Assembly: GCA_021792755.1 (NCBI GenBank)
Contig: JAJYUA010000019.1
Location: forward strand, 1 to 64,000
DNA from: Pseudomonadota bacterium
GTDB lineage: Bacteria; Pseudomonadota; Gammaproteobacteria; Steroidobacterales; Steroidobacteraceae
DNA: 64,000 nucleotides
Direction of reading: 5' to 3'
How positions within the stretch are numbered: the first letter of the stretch is position 1; every line of letters begins with the position of its first letter. The position numbers and the translations under genes were made by a program. The notes beneath the pieces were generated by a model. That model had not been told where the DNA came from. It did no database searches and was given only the letters and a program-made list of their open reading frames with translations. Positions 27,490 to 36,686 of this stretch are shown here, piece after piece.

Positions 27490-28161
27490 TTGACAGGCGG
27501 TGCGACACGGGGGCTTGCGATCAAGATCTTCCGGCGACATCTCAGGTTCTGGATCGCGCTCGCCGTCGGTGTGGCGGTTTTTTTTCTCCTTCCGCACAGA
27601 TGGTCGTTCGCCGTGCGCATCCTCGCCAGCTGGGACGGTGGCGTCACGCTTTTCCTGGCGATGATCTATCTTTGGATGAGGCGCCTGACGGTCGAGGAGA
27701 TCCGCTCCCGGTACGTGGAGGAGGATCCTTCGGGGCCGGTGATTCTGGTGATGGTGACTGTCGCTGCGCTTCTGAGCGTGCTCGCCATCGTCCAGCCGCT
27801 TGCGACGCTGCCGCACGTGCCGCAGCCAGAGCGGGTGTGGCGAGTCGTGCTCGCGGCCCTGACGCTGATCGATTCGTGGCTGCTGGTGCCGACCATGTTC
27901 ACCATGCACTACGCGGACATGTTCTACAGCGCCCCGCCGGAGAGTCGCCCGCTCTTGTTCCCGAAGACCGAGCTGCCGACGTTCTGGGACTTCGCCTACT
28001 TCTCCATTACGATCGCCGCGGCAAACCAGACCGCCGATGTGTCGACGACTCAAACCTCCATTCGCCGGGTGCTGATCGTCCACGAGATGGTTTCGTTTGC
28101 GTTCAATGTCGCCATCATCGGATTCGCCATCAATATCACCGCCGGGCTGCTGGCGAGCTAG
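27490..28161 (+). CDS. DUF1345 inner-membrane protein
   Basis: The 223-aa protein has about five hydrophobic helices (FWIALAVGVAVFFLLP, GVTLFLAMIYLWM, GPVILVMVTVAALLSVLAIV, a central one, and FAFNVAIIGFAINITAGLL). The conserved FWDFAYFSITIAAANQTADV segment before the last helix is the DUF1345 hallmark. Its function is unknown. No ATG fits; the TTG at 27490 just before the first basic stretch is the best start, and the longer upstream frame is not protein-like. Confidence 0.75.
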   Translation: MTGGATRGLAIKIFRRHLRFWIALAVGVAVFFLLPHRWSFAVRILASWDGGVTLFLAMIYLWMRRLTVEEIRSRYVEEDPSGPVILVMVTVAALLSVLAIVQPLATLPHVPQPERVWRVVLAALTLIDSWLLVPTMFTMHYADMFYSAPPESRPLLFPKTELPTFWDFAYFSITIAAANQTADVSTTQTSIRRVLIVHEMVSFAFNVAIIGFAINITAGLLAS

Positions 28162-28373
28162 TAGCGCGACAGACAAGTATCGCAACGTTCCGGGTAGAGC
28201 GGAGTCGGTGTTGACGGTTCCCGGTCAATGTCAATTGCTGTCCCGACGTTGCGACATCACTGTGTCGTCGCACTAGGGCAGCGCGGCGGCACGGATGCCG
28301 CGGCCGATTGCGGCGAGTACGGCGCTGGCACTGGCTTTACGCTGGCCTCTGTCGTCAGCTCAAGGAGCCATCG

Positions 28374-28841
28374 ATGGACTTTCGCATCACCGGTCTCTCG
28401 CCGGAGCCTTTCCAACCGCTGTTCGGCCTCTCCGATGCGCAGCTCGTGCGCTACCGAGCATTGCGCCGCATCGTCGATCGCAAGCCCGGCTACCCGGACC
28501 GGATCGAGCTTCGCGACCCCGATCCCGGTGAGTCGGTTCTGCTCGTCAATTACACACATCTGCCGGTCGAGACGCCGTACCGTTCCGCGTACGCCATCTA
28601 CGTGCGTGAGGGAGCGCGCTCGCGATATGACCGCGTCAACGAAGTGCCGGAGCAGTTGCGCTGCAGAGTGCTGTCACTGCGCGCATTCGATGAGCACGAC
28701 ATGCTGCGCGATGCGGACATCGTGGAGGGTGCGGCAGTCGAGAGCCTCATTGAGCGGCTGCTGTCGGATCCACAGACCGCCTACATTCATGCCCATTACG
28801 CGAAGTTCGGCTGTTTCGCCGCACGCATTGACCGGGAGTAG
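28374..28841 (+). CDS. DUF1203 family protein
   Basis: The 155-aa soluble protein matches the DUF1203 pattern: an N-terminal FRITGLSPEPFQPLFGLSD, a central DPGESVLLVNYTHLPVETPY followed by RSAYAIYVREGA, and a C-terminal AYIHAHYAKFGCFAARI with conserved His and Cys. The function is unknown. The ATG at 28374 has an AAGGAG ribosome site 6 bases upstream. It is apparently monocistronic. Confidence 0.8.
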   Translation: MDFRITGLSPEPFQPLFGLSDAQLVRYRALRRIVDRKPGYPDRIELRDPDPGESVLLVNYTHLPVETPYRSAYAIYVREGARSRYDRVNEVPEQLRCRVLSLRAFDEHDMLRDADIVEGAAVESLIERLLSDPQTAYIHAHYAKFGCFAARIDRE

Positions 28842-28936
28842 GGCGCGCGCGCGGCTCCCCGGCGTCGGATGCGTTTCGGCGTCATCGTGTTGTCGTGGCC
28901 GATCTCGGTCTCCTGCACCGGTGGCACCCATGTCAG

Positions 28937-30778
28937 CTAATCGGACAGCAGATCTAGATCGCGCACCGCGCCACGGTCGGCGCTCGTCACGAGCTTCGCA
29001 TAAGCCTTCAATGCCGCGCTGACCTTGCGCTTGCGCGGCGCGGCCGGCTTCCAGCCCCTGGCGGCCTGGATGGTGCGCCGGCGGGCGATCTGCTGCTCAT
29101 CGACCTCGAAGCGCACGGTGCGCGCGGGGATGTCGATCACGATGGTGTCGCCCGTCTCGACGAGGCCGATGTTGCCCCCCTCGGCCGCTTCGGGGGACAC
29201 GTGGCCGATCGAGAGGCCGGCGGTGCCGCCCGAGAAGCGGCCATCGGTGATCAGCGCGCAGGCCTTGCCCAGGCCTTTGGATTTCAGATAGCTCGTCGGG
29301 TAGAGCATCTCCTGCATCCCCGGGCCGCCGCGCGGCCCCTCGTACCGGATGATCACGACGTCTCCGGCCTTGACTTTGCCGCCCAGAATGGCTTCCACCG
29401 CCTCGTCCTGGCTCTCGACGACGATCGCCGGACCGCGGAAGGTGAGGATGCTCTTGTCGACGCCGGCGGTCTTGACGATGCAGCCGCGCTCGGCAAGGTT
29501 TCCATAGAGCACGGCGAGGCCGCCGTCCTTGCTGTAGGCGGCCTCGTGGCTGCGGATGCAGCCGCCGATGCGGTCGATATCGAGGTCCGGATACCGGCAG
29601 TTTTGCGAGAACGCGGTCTGGGTGGGGATGCCGGCCGGACCGGCGCGGAAGAATTCGTGTACCGTCGGATCCGTCGCGCGCGTCACGTCCCACTGGGCGA
29701 GCGCTTCGGCCAGTGAGGCCGAGTGCACCGTCGGCACGGAGCTGTCGAGCAGATGCGCGCGATCGAGCTCGCCCAGGATCGCCATGACGCCGCCGGCGCG
29801 ATGCACGTCCTCGAGGTGATAGTGGCTGGAGGGGGCCACCTTGCACAGATTGGGAACGCGGCGCGACAGCCGGTCGATATCGCTCATGCCGAAGCCGACT
29901 TCGGCTTCCCGCGCGGCGGCGAGCAGATGCAGCACGGTGTTGGTCGAGCCGCCCATCGCGATGTCGAGCGACATGGCGTTCTCGAACGCGGCCTTGCCGG
30001 CGATGCTTCGCGGCAGCACACGGGCATCGTCCTGCAGGTAGTACCGCCTGGTGAGGTCGACGATGACCCGCCCCGCCTTGCGGAACAGCTGCTCGCGGTC
30101 CGCATGGGTGGCGACGAGCGTGCCGTTGCCCGGAAGGGAGAGGCCGAGCGCCTCGGTGAGGCAGTTCATCGAATTGGCCGTGAACATCCCCGAGCACGAT
30201 CCGCAGGTGGGACAGGCGGAGCGCTCGATCGTGCGCACGTCGGCGTCGGACACGCTGTCATCCGCCGCGGCGACGATGGCATCGATGAGGTCGAGCGAGG
30301 AGTCCCTGCCCGCAAGCCGGGCTTTGCCCGCTTCCATGGGGCCGCCCGAGACGAACACCGTCGGAATGTTCAGGCGCAGCGCGGCCATGAGCATGCCGGG
30401 GGTGATCTTGTCGCAGTTCGAGATGCACACCAGCGCATCGGCGGTGTGCGCGCTGCACATGTACTCCACGCTGTCGGCGATGATGTCGCGGGACGGCAGG
30501 CTGTAGAGCATGCCGTCGTGACCCATGGCGATGCCGTCATCGACCGCGATGGTATTGAACTCCCTGCCGACCCCCCCGGCGCGCCCGATCTCCTCGATCA
30601 CCAGCTCGCCGAGGTTCTTCAGGTGCACGTGCCCCGGCACGAACTGGGTGAAGGAGTTGGCGACCGCGATGATGGGCTTCTCGAAGTCGGCGTCTTTCAT
30701 GCCGGTGGCGCGCCACAGTGCGCGGGCTCCGGCCATGTTGCGGCCGGCGGTGCTGGTGCGGGAACGGTAGGCGGGCAT
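28937..30778 (-). CDS. ilvD: dihydroxy-acid dehydratase (IlvD)
   Basis: The 613-aa cytosolic Fe-S enzyme of branched-chain amino-acid synthesis dehydrates 2,3-dihydroxy-isovalerate and -methylvalerate to the 2-oxoacids. The signature cysteines are seen in [12 protein letters not shown] and [18 protein letters not shown], and the C-terminal [20 protein letters not shown] is present. Length equals E. coli IlvD. The ATG at 30778 gives the standard N-terminus [20 protein letters not shown]. It is divergent from a LysR gene, with an inverted repeat between them, and stands apart from other ilv genes. Confidence 0.93.
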   Translation of the reverse strand: MPAYRSRTSTAGRNMAGARALWRATGMKDADFEKPIIAVANSFTQFVPGHVHLKNLGELVIEEIGRAGGVGREFNTIAVDDGIAMGHDGMLYSLPSRDIIADSVEYMCSAHTADALVCISNCDKITPGMLMAALRLNIPTVFVSGGPMEAGKARLAGRDSSLDLIDAIVAAADDSVSDADVRTIERSACPTCGSCSGMFTANSMNCLTEALGLSLPGNGTLVATHADREQLFRKAGRVIVDLTRRYYLQDDARVLPRSIAGKAAFENAMSLDIAMGGSTNTVLHLLAAAREAEVGFGMSDIDRLSRRVPNLCKVAPSSHYHLEDVHRAGGVMAILGELDRAHLLDSSVPTVHSASLAEALAQWDVTRATDPTVHEFFRAGPAGIPTQTAFSQNCRYPDLDIDRIGGCIRSHEAAYSKDGGLAVLYGNLAERGCIVKTAGVDKSILTFRGPAIVVESQDEAVEAILGGKVKAGDVVIIRYEGPRGGPGMQEMLYPTSYLKSKGLGKACALITDGRFSGGTAGLSIGHVSPEAAEGGNIGLVETGDTIVIDIPARTVRFEVDEQQIARRRTIQAARGWKPAAPRKRKVSAALKAYAKLVTSADRGAVRDLDLLSD

Positions 30779-30837
30779 GGGGGAATTCCTCTTCTGCGGC
30801 GACGGCCGGCGGCGGAGTATTCTGATTTGGCGTCTCG

Positions 30838-30873
30838 TATAGCGGCTAATACAATATCGCACAGGTCGCTATA
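30838..30873. promoter_or_regulatory. inverted repeat between ilvD and the LysR gene
   Basis: TATAGCG (30838-30844) and CGCTATA (30867-30873) form a perfect 7-bp inverted repeat with 22 bases between, in an A/T-rich patch of the 108-base divergent spacer. Its position and symmetry suit a LysR-type regulatory site or two half-sites over divergent promoters. Confidence 0.4.
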
Positions 30874-30886
30874 GGATTGACGAATA

Positions 30887-31783
30887 GTGGAACTGCGGCA
30901 GCTGCGCTACTTCATCGCCGTCGCGCACGAGAACAGCTTCTCGCGCGCCGCGAAGCGGCTGCACGTCTCTCAGCCCCCGCTGTCCACCCAGATCAAGAGC
31001 CTGGAAGGGGAGCTGGGAGTGCGTCTCCTCGAGCGCAGCAATCGCGGCGTCTGCCCGACCGCGGCGGGCCGGGCCTTCCTCGAGGAGGCGCGTGCCACGC
31101 TCGCCCGCCTGGAGCACGCGAGGGCCACGGCGCTTCGGGCCGATCGCGGTGAGATCGGCAAGCTCTCGGTCGGCTTCGTCTCGATCGCCGATTACAGCAT
31201 CCTGCCGCCCGCTCTGAAAAGCTTCCGCGCGGGTTTTCCCTCCGTCGAGGTGCAGTTGCACGAACTGACGACGGATGCGCAGATTCCCGAGCTTCGAGCG
31301 GCACGGCTGGATCTCGGTATCGGCCTCGCGCCCGTCGATGAGCCGGACCTCGAGTTCGAGCGTGTGCGGCGCGAAGCGCTGGTGCTCGCTGCCCCCTCGG
31401 GCCATCCCGCCGTCAAAGGCGTCGGCGCTGTGGATCTGCGCACGCTGTCGAAGGAGAGCTTCATCGTCCCGCCGCGCGACATCGCTCCGGGGCTCTATGA
31501 CCTCACGATCAGCTATTGCCGCTCGTTCGGCTTCGCTCCGCGAATCACCCAGCAGGCACGGCAGATGCAGACCGTGATCAGTCTGGTCTCCTGCGGCATG
31601 GGATTTGCGCTGGTGCCTTCCTCCGTTCGAAACCTCAGGCGCGCCGGCGTCCAATACCGGCATCTGCGCCGCAAGGCCGCCCCCGTCGAGCTCGGCATCC
31701 TGCGTGTGCGAAATTCCGACAGCCCGCCGAGGGAGCACTTCATCGAGGCGCTCAGAAGCGCAGCGCGGGCCTCGGACCTTTGA
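30887..31783 (+). CDS. LysR-family transcriptional regulator, divergent from ilvD
   Basis: The 298-aa LysR regulator has an N-terminal helix-turn-helix (LRYFIAVAHENSFSRAAKRL, HVSQPPLSTQIKSLEGELG) and a periplasmic-binding-like effector domain. The sequence resembles the BenM/CatM and IlvY-like subgroup (LRQLRYFIAVA start). The GTG at 30887 gives the conserved MELRQLRYF opening. It probably activates ilvD, with an acetohydroxy-acid ligand if it acts as IlvY does, but an aromatic-type ligand is also possible. The divergent placement is the main evidence. Confidence 0.82.
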   Translation: MELRQLRYFIAVAHENSFSRAAKRLHVSQPPLSTQIKSLEGELGVRLLERSNRGVCPTAAGRAFLEEARATLARLEHARATALRADRGEIGKLSVGFVSIADYSILPPALKSFRAGFPSVEVQLHELTTDAQIPELRAARLDLGIGLAPVDEPDLEFERVRREALVLAAPSGHPAVKGVGAVDLRTLSKESFIVPPRDIAPGLYDLTISYCRSFGFAPRITQQARQMQTVISLVSCGMGFALVPSSVRNLRRAGVQYRHLRRKAAPVELGILRVRNSDSPPREHFIEALRSAARASDL

Positions 31784-32053
31784 GGGCTCTCTGCCGCCTG
31801 CCGCGAGACTGCGCGGGAAGTCGCGCTGCGGCAGTCCGCGCCGAGTGCGTGCGTCTGCGTCTGCGGCTTGCGTGCGAAGCGGCGCCTCGGCGGGAGGCTC
31901 TGGCGCCGCGCCGAATCGTTGCGCGCGCACCTTCCGCGGCGTATCGGTCGGCCTTGCCGAGTGCGGCCTGCTCGTGATAACAATAGCCGGTGCCCGAATC
32001 CCGCTCAGACCGCCGCGCGTATGAACAATTCTATTGGCCGCGTTCGCGGGCGG

Positions 32054-32085
32054 TTGGCGGGCTGTCGTCGCTTCCATGATATAGT
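32054..32085 (+). promoter_or_regulatory. possible aroG promoter
   Basis: TTGGCG (32054-32059) is a -35-like box, and GATATA/TATAGT (32078-32085) is a good -10-like sequence 18-20 bases later. Transcription would start near 32092, only some 15 bases before the terminator-like hairpin. Confidence 0.35.
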
Positions 32086-32106
32086 CGAGACGAGCAAACC
32101 CGAAAG

Positions 32107-32146
32107 AACCGCCGGTCCCCTGGCGGTTTTTTTTCGGCCTGGGGAC
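32107..32146 (+). promoter_or_regulatory. terminator/antiterminator-like leader upstream of aroG
   Basis: AACCGCC (32107-32113) pairs perfectly with GGCGGTT (32122-32128), and a run of eight T follows (32127-32134): a textbook intrinsic terminator. A competing hairpin is formed by GTCCCC-T-GGC (32115-32124) with GCC-T-GGGGAC (32137-32146); it uses the 3' arm of the terminator, so the two exclude each other. The structure lies 20-58 bases before the aroG start. It could be an attenuator or simply the end of the preceding transcript. Confidence 0.55.
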
Positions 32147-32164
32147 TCGCAACCGGAGCCGACC

Positions 32165-33241
32165 ATGCATTCCCAGACCGACGACCTGCGCATACGCGGA
32201 ATGACCGAGCTCGCGACGCCCGAGGAGGTGATCCGTGAGCATCCCTGCAGCGAGCGCGCGGCCGCCACGGTGAGTGCAGCACGCGAGGCGCTGCAGCGGA
32301 TCGTGCACGGCCGGGACGACCGGCTCGCCGTGGTGATCGGACCGTGTTCCATACACGATGTGCGCGCCGCGCGGGAATATGCCGAGCGCCTCGCGCGCGA
32401 ACGTGCGCGACTCGGCGGCGAGCTCGAGCTCGTCATGCGGGTGTACTTCGAGAAGCCGAGAACGACCGTGGGGTGGAAGGGCCTCATCAACGACCCGGAT
32501 CTGGACGGCAGTTTCCGCATCAACGCTGGTCTGAGGCTGGCGCGCGAGCTGCTGGTCGAGGTCAACGAGCTCGGCTTGCCGGCCGGATGCGAGTTCCTCG
32601 ACATGATCACGCCGCAGTACACCGCGGACCTGGTCGCCTGGGGTGCGATCGGCGCGCGCACGACCGAAAGCCAGGTGCACCGTGAGCTCGCCTCGGGCCT
32701 GTCTTGTCCGATCGGCTTCAAGAATGCAACGGACGGCAATGTGCGGGTGGCGGTGGATGCGGTGCGGGCCGCCTCGCAGCCCCACCACTTCCTGGCCGTC
32801 ACCAAGCAGGGCCGCAGCGCGATCGCGGCCACTTCGGGCAACGGGGACTGCCATGTCATCCTGCGGGGCGGACGAGCCCCCAACTACGACTCGGCCGGCG
32901 TCGCGGCGGCGTGCCGGGAGATGGCGGCGGCGGGCGTCGCGACCCGACTGATGATCGATGCGAGCCACGGCAACAGCGGCAAGCGTCCGGAGCGTCAGCC
33001 GGCCGTTGTCGAGGACATCGCTGCACAGGTCGAGGCGGGTGACCGTAGGATCGGCGGAGTGATGGTCGAGAGCAATCTCGTCGCGGGGCGGCAGGACCTC
33101 GTGCCCGGGCGGACTTTGCTCTACGGCCAGAGCATCACGGACGGCTGCATCGATTGGTCGACGTCGGTGAAGGTGCTCGAGCGGCTCGCCGCGGCCGTTG
33201 CGCGGCAGCGCTCGCGGCTGCCGGCAGGGAACGAGCAGTGA
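32165..33241 (+). CDS. aroG: 3-deoxy-7-phosphoheptulonate synthase, class I (AroG type)
   Basis: The 358-aa enzyme catalyses the first step of the shikimate pathway, from phosphoenolpyruvate and erythrose-4-phosphate. Family motifs include VIGPCSIHD, VYFEKPRTTVGWKGLINDPD, GARTTESQVHRELASG, PIGFKNATDGN, LRGGRAPNYD and DASHGNSGKRPERQP. Length is close to E. coli AroG (350). The ATG at 32165 has a GGAG site 6 bases upstream; an in-frame ATG at 32021 would give 48 extra residues and read across the terminator hairpin, so it is unlikely. Which amino acid inhibits it cannot be told. Confidence 0.92.
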   Translation: MHSQTDDLRIRGMTELATPEEVIREHPCSERAAATVSAAREALQRIVHGRDDRLAVVIGPCSIHDVRAAREYAERLARERARLGGELELVMRVYFEKPRTTVGWKGLINDPDLDGSFRINAGLRLARELLVEVNELGLPAGCEFLDMITPQYTADLVAWGAIGARTTESQVHRELASGLSCPIGFKNATDGNVRVAVDAVRAASQPHHFLAVTKQGRSAIAATSGNGDCHVILRGGRAPNYDSAGVAAACREMAAAGVATRLMIDASHGNSGKRPERQPAVVEDIAAQVEAGDRRIGGVMVESNLVAGRQDLVPGRTLLYGQSITDGCIDWSTSVKVLERLAAAVARQRSRLPAGNEQ

Positions 33242-33301
33242 GCCTCACCGGCCGGCGGCCGGCCTGTCGGTGTCCGTCTTCGGCCGCGGGGCGGCTCATT
33301 C

Positions 33302-34450
33302 TCACCGCATCGCGTGCCTGACGAGGAAGGAGGCTGTGATGGCGATGGGCACCAGCAGCAGGAGAAGGAGGATGGTCCAGGCGACCGGGTGCGCAAAGTT
33401 CATGGTATATCCGATTCCAAATCGCTTCTCGACCATCACGGAAGGGTCGTCACGGTTGAAGTAGAAGACGCCGAGCTTCCAGAACCTGTCGCCTGTCCGG
33501 TCTCCCACCGGCTTCGTTGATGGCGATTGCAGCCTTTGCGCAGTCGGCGTCCTGCTGCCGCCTTGGCCGAGCCACATCAAGATCCCGGTCATCGCAATGG
33601 CGATCAGGCCGGGAAGAATTGCAAGGGCTGCGGGCGGGCGCTGGTACGAGACGGGAAGAAGAGGGCGGATCGCGATCCATGAGAACAGCAGTGCGATGGA
33701 ATATTCCACTGCAAGCAGCAGGGTGGAAATTGTCCTGCGAAACCGTGACTCGCGCGCGCCCTGCAGGCCGCCTGCGTAGATCGGCCGCAGCCAATGGGCT
33801 ATCCCGTACAGAATGAGCGTCATTGCGAGGAGGACCGTCGCGGCAATGAGCAGGGGGAAGAAGACGACGCCTGCGCTGCGTGCCGCCCAGCGGTCGGGCT
33901 GGCCCCGAGCGCCCCACTGCAGGACCAGGCGGGCAGGAATCTGCGGCCAGTGCGTCCATAAATAGACGGCGCACGCAGCGAGCAAGACGAACGGCCCGGA
34001 GGCGATCACCCAACCCCCCGGCATCCTTCGATTGCCCTGTGTGACTTGGGCTTCCCGGACCGTGGTCGCAGGGAGCGCGTGGGGCAGTACGAGGCGTCTT
34101 GCCCGATAGAAGAGGCCGAAGCAGCCCCCTAGCAGCAGCAGAATGAACAGGGGAGCCAGCGCGAATGCCGGTGTCAAGGAGCATGCCGCAAGCAAAGGCA
34201 ACGTCAGGGCGGCCACGCCGATGATCCCCCGACGATACCGGCGCAGAATGGACTTGCCCTCGGGGCTGTCGCGGAATCCGGGTGCCACGGTGACCGCAAA
34301 GTAAAGATCGGGGCGAGTCAATCGCGGTATGAGCCAGTGAGCGACCGCGGCCAGGATGCCCATTGCAAGCGGGATGATGCGCACGGTGAGGGGCAGGCTC
34401 ACGTCATCACCTCGCTCACGATCTCTCGGCTTGCCTGGAATGTGAATCAA
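33302..34450 (-). CDS. multi-pass membrane protein, DUF1648/DUF5808-like
   Basis: The 382-aa protein has eight to nine hydrophobic helices. A central HWPQIPARLVLQWGARGQPDR is the DUF1648 signature. The C-terminal GDRFWKLGVFYFNRDDPSVM, ahead of VEKRFGIGYTMNFAHP, is the DUF5808 signature seen in Bacillus SdpI-related proteins. It starts six bases after the stop of a YtrA-type GntR regulator on the same strand, a pairing common in Gram-positive bacteria, where such proteins respond to membrane stress or cell-envelope peptides. The function here is unknown; an immunity or stress role is plausible. Confidence 0.75.
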   Translation of the reverse strand: MIHIPGKPRDRERGDDVSLPLTVRIIPLAMGILAAVAHWLIPRLTRPDLYFAVTVAPGFRDSPEGKSILRRYRRGIIGVAALTLPLLAACSLTPAFALAPLFILLLLGGCFGLFYRARRLVLPHALPATTVREAQVTQGNRRMPGGWVIASGPFVLLAACAVYLWTHWPQIPARLVLQWGARGQPDRWAARSAGVVFFPLLIAATVLLAMTLILYGIAHWLRPIYAGGLQGARESRFRRTISTLLLAVEYSIALLFSWIAIRPLLPVSYQRPPAALAILPGLIAIAMTGILMWLGQGGSRTPTAQRLQSPSTKPVGDRTGDRFWKLGVFYFNRDDPSVMVEKRFGIGYTMNFAHPVAWTILLLLLLVPIAITASFLVRHAMR

Positions 34451-34456
34451 TCGCTC

Positions 34457-34843
34457 TCACAGCGCCCCCGCCTCGAGCCGATGCGCGCTGTCCAGCAGCT
34501 CGCGGATCAGCATTTTGCGCGGCAGCCCCGCAGCCAGAGCCTTGGCGAGCAGCTCCCGCAACGGACGTGCAAACGTTTCGGTGCCATCCGACCGATTCGA
34601 TGGCCGGTGACGCTCACGGACCGTTGCGCCACGGTGTCTTTTCAGCTCGAGCCATCCTTCCTCGGCGAGCTGCCGATACGCCTGCGCGACGGTGTTGTGG
34701 TGAACCCCCAGATCGATCGCCAGCGTCCGGACGGTCGGCAATTTGTCACCGGGGCCGAAGCGGCCGGCGACAAGCTCGGCGCGCAGGCCATTGGCGATCT
34801 GCTCGTATACCGGCACGTGTGAGGCAAGGTCGATCCGAAGCAT
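34457..34843 (-). CDS. GntR-family regulator, YtrA subfamily
   Basis: The 128-aa protein is little more than a GntR winged helix: VYEQIANGLRAELVAGRFGP, LPTVRTLAIDLGVHHNTVAQ, AYRQLAEEGWLELKRHRGA. It lacks the FadR or UTRA effector domain and has only a short helical tail, typical of the YtrA group that represses its own operon of membrane proteins. The ATG at 34843 is preceded by a GTGTAC/GTACAC palindrome. It forms an operon with the DUF1648/DUF5808 gene. Confidence 0.82.
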   Translation of the reverse strand: MLRIDLASHVPVYEQIANGLRAELVAGRFGPGDKLPTVRTLAIDLGVHHNTVAQAYRQLAEEGWLELKRHRGATVRERHRPSNRSDGTETFARPLRELLAKALAAGLPRKMLIRELLDSAHRLEAGAL

Positions 34844-34853
34844 GAGTTTTCCT

Positions 34854-34874
34854 GTGTACGCATAGTTTGTACAC
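34854..34874. promoter_or_regulatory. palindromic operator upstream of the YtrA-type regulator
   Basis: GTGTAC (34854-34859) and GTACAC (34869-34874) form a perfect inverted repeat with a 9-base spacer, 11 bases upstream of the start codon. GntR/YtrA-type repressors bind such symmetric sites over their own promoter. Confidence 0.5.
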
Positions 34875-35065
34875 TGAAGACAGACAAATTGCAAGACGAT
34901 CCCCCCCGGGTCGGCCGCGCACCGGGGCGGGTCGAGCATCCAACCATCGCCACAGTGCGTCGATCCTCCGCTCCCGGCGTTCGAGTGATCCGAGCGCCTC
35001 GCGGCCGAGCGCATGGCGGATTCGCTCGGGAGCTCGCCACATGGGGTCGGCGCTGTACCCCTGAG

Positions 35066-35467
35066 TCAGGGGATCACCGCGGTGGCCTCGATCTCGACTC
35101 TCGCCAGCGGCTCGATGAGTGCCGCGACCTCGATCGCGCTCATCGCCGGAAAGTGCTTGCCCATGATCTGCCGGTAGGCCGCTCCGATTTGCTTCAGCTG
35201 CGCCACGTACTCGGAGCGGCTCGTGAGATACCAGGTCATGCGTACGATGTGCTCCGGCCGCCCCTCGGCCTCGGCGAGTACCGCCAGTACGTTCTTCAGC
35301 GCCTGCGTCGCCTGATCCGCGAGCGCCGTGCTCGTGAAACGCTCGCTGCGTGGATCCCAGCCGATCTGGCCGGCGATGAACACCTGCCGCCCCTGCGCCG
35401 CTACGCCGTTGCTGTATCCCGATGGGCGCGGCCATCCCGGTGGCTGCAGGAATCCCGGCGTGCTCAA
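35066..35467 (-). CDS. RidA-family enamine/imine deaminase
   Basis: The 133-aa trimeric RidA-type protein has the family lines [38 protein letters not shown] and the C-terminal [10 protein letters not shown]; the conserved arginine is in LARVEIEA. RidA proteins hydrolyse reactive enamines and imines to ketones and ammonia. Here it is the last gene of the aminobenzoyl-CoA-type operon and overlaps the acyl-CoA dehydrogenase gene by four bases (ATGA). That suits a role in removing the amino group from the 2-amino-cyclohexenyl intermediate made by the reductase fusion. Confidence 0.85.
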   Translation of the reverse strand: MSTPGFLQPPGWPRPSGYSNGVAAQGRQVFIAGQIGWDPRSERFTSTALADQATQALKNVLAVLAEAEGRPEHIVRMTWYLTSRSEYVAQLKQIGAAYRQIMGKHFPAMSAIEVAALIEPLARVEIEATAVIP

Positions 35468-36681
35468 GATCGCGTACCCGCGGTGCGTTGGATCAGGTCG
35501 CGGCCGATGATCAGCTTCTGCACTTCGGTGGCTCCTTCGTAGATGCGCAGGGCACGAATGTCGCGATAGAGGCGCTCGATGATCTCGCCGCGGCAGACCC
35601 CGCGCCCTCCGAACATCTGCACCGCGCGATCGATGACCTGCTGCGCGGCTTCGGTGGCGGCCATCTTGGCCATGGCCACCTCGCTCGTGGCGCGCTCCCC
35701 GCGGTCGCGCCGCCAGGCCGCCCGATACGTCAGCAGGCGCGCGGCGTCGATTGCGGTGGCCATGTCCGCGAGCGCCGCCTGGGTGAGCTGAAAATCCGCG
35801 AGCGTGCGGCCGAACATGGTCCGATCGACCGAATGGGCGAGCGCTTCATCGAGCGCCCGCTGCGCGAACCCGACCGCGGCGGCTGCGACCGAGGTGCGAA
35901 AGACATCGAGCGTCTGCATCGCGAGCTTGAATCCCCCGCCCTCGGCACCGAGACGGTGTGTCTCGGGCACCAGGCAGCCTTGGAATTGCAGGCTCGCGAG
36001 CGGGTGCGGCGAGAGGGTGTCGATCCTTCTCGACACCGAAAGACCCGCGGTTGCAGCCTCGACCACAAACGCACTGATTCCGGCAGCCGAGGTAGTGCCG
36101 TCCGCCTTCTTTTCGGGCGCACTCGTGCGCGCGAAGACACAATAGAAATCCGCTATCCCTCCATTGGAGATCCAGGTCTTCTCGCCCTCCAGCCGGTACC
36201 CGTCCGCAGTGCGCGTCGCGCGGCATTGCAGGGCCGCGACGTCCGATCCCGCATCCGGCTCCGACAGCGCGAAGGCGGCTATCGCCTCTCCCGCCGCCAC
36301 CGGGGGCAGATACCGTTCCTGGATTTGCGGCGAGCCGGCGAGAGCAATGGCGCCGCTTCCCAGGCCTTGCATCGCAAAAGCGAAATCGGCGAGGGCATCC
36401 TGCCGGGCGAGTGTCTCTCGGATCAGTGCCAGCGCGCGAACGTCGAATCCGCTCGCGCCACCGCGCTCTTCAGTCCGATCTCGCGCAGGGACGCAGTATC
36501 GAGTCCATCCGGCCCTGCCAAGGTCGCGTACGATCCGCCGGCAGGCGGCCTCGACCGATTCGCGATCCTCCGCAGACTCGCGCTGGAGGAATCGTGTCGC
36601 GGCCCAGGCACTGACACTTGCGGCGAGCTCACGATGCCGGTCGGTGAAAAACGGCCAATCGAGGAAGCCAGGGGTGGCCAT
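35464..36681 (-). CDS. acyl-CoA dehydrogenase family protein
   Basis: The 405-aa FAD enzyme resembles the alicyclic/aromatic-type acyl-CoA dehydrogenases. [15 protein letters not shown] and [14 protein letters not shown] bind flavin and substrate; [20 protein letters not shown] and the catalytic-base segment [11 protein letters not shown] are present. It would remove two hydrogens from a saturated or partly saturated ring acyl-CoA. The ATG at 36681 ([12 protein letters not shown]) follows the hydratase stop by five bases. An auxiliary electron-transfer flavoprotein must be supplied from elsewhere. Confidence 0.88.
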   Translation of the reverse strand: MATPGFLDWPFFTDRHRELAASVSAWAATRFLQRESAEDRESVEAACRRIVRDLGRAGWTRYCVPARDRTEERGGASGFDVRALALIRETLARQDALADFAFAMQGLGSGAIALAGSPQIQERYLPPVAAGEAIAAFALSEPDAGSDVAALQCRATRTADGYRLEGEKTWISNGGIADFYCVFARTSAPEKKADGTTSAAGISAFVVEAATAGLSVSRRIDTLSPHPLASLQFQGCLVPETHRLGAEGGGFKLAMQTLDVFRTSVAAAAVGFAQRALDEALAHSVDRTMFGRTLADFQLTQAALADMATAIDAARLLTYRAAWRRDRGERATSEVAMAKMAATEAAQQVIDRAVQMFGGRGVCRGEIIERLYRDIRALRIYEGATEVQKLIIGRDLIQRTAGTRS

Positions 36682-36686
36682 GAGAG

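Noticed and set aside
26780-27508. Candidate 242-residue minus-strand protein in the gene-poor region
   Set aside because: Low-complexity Arg/Ala/Pro composition, no start signal, no known fold.
32021-32164. Leader peptide or N-terminal extension of AroG from ATG 32021
   Set aside because: It is in frame with aroG but has no ribosome site, reads across the terminator and is not in the family; I list the downstream ATG instead.
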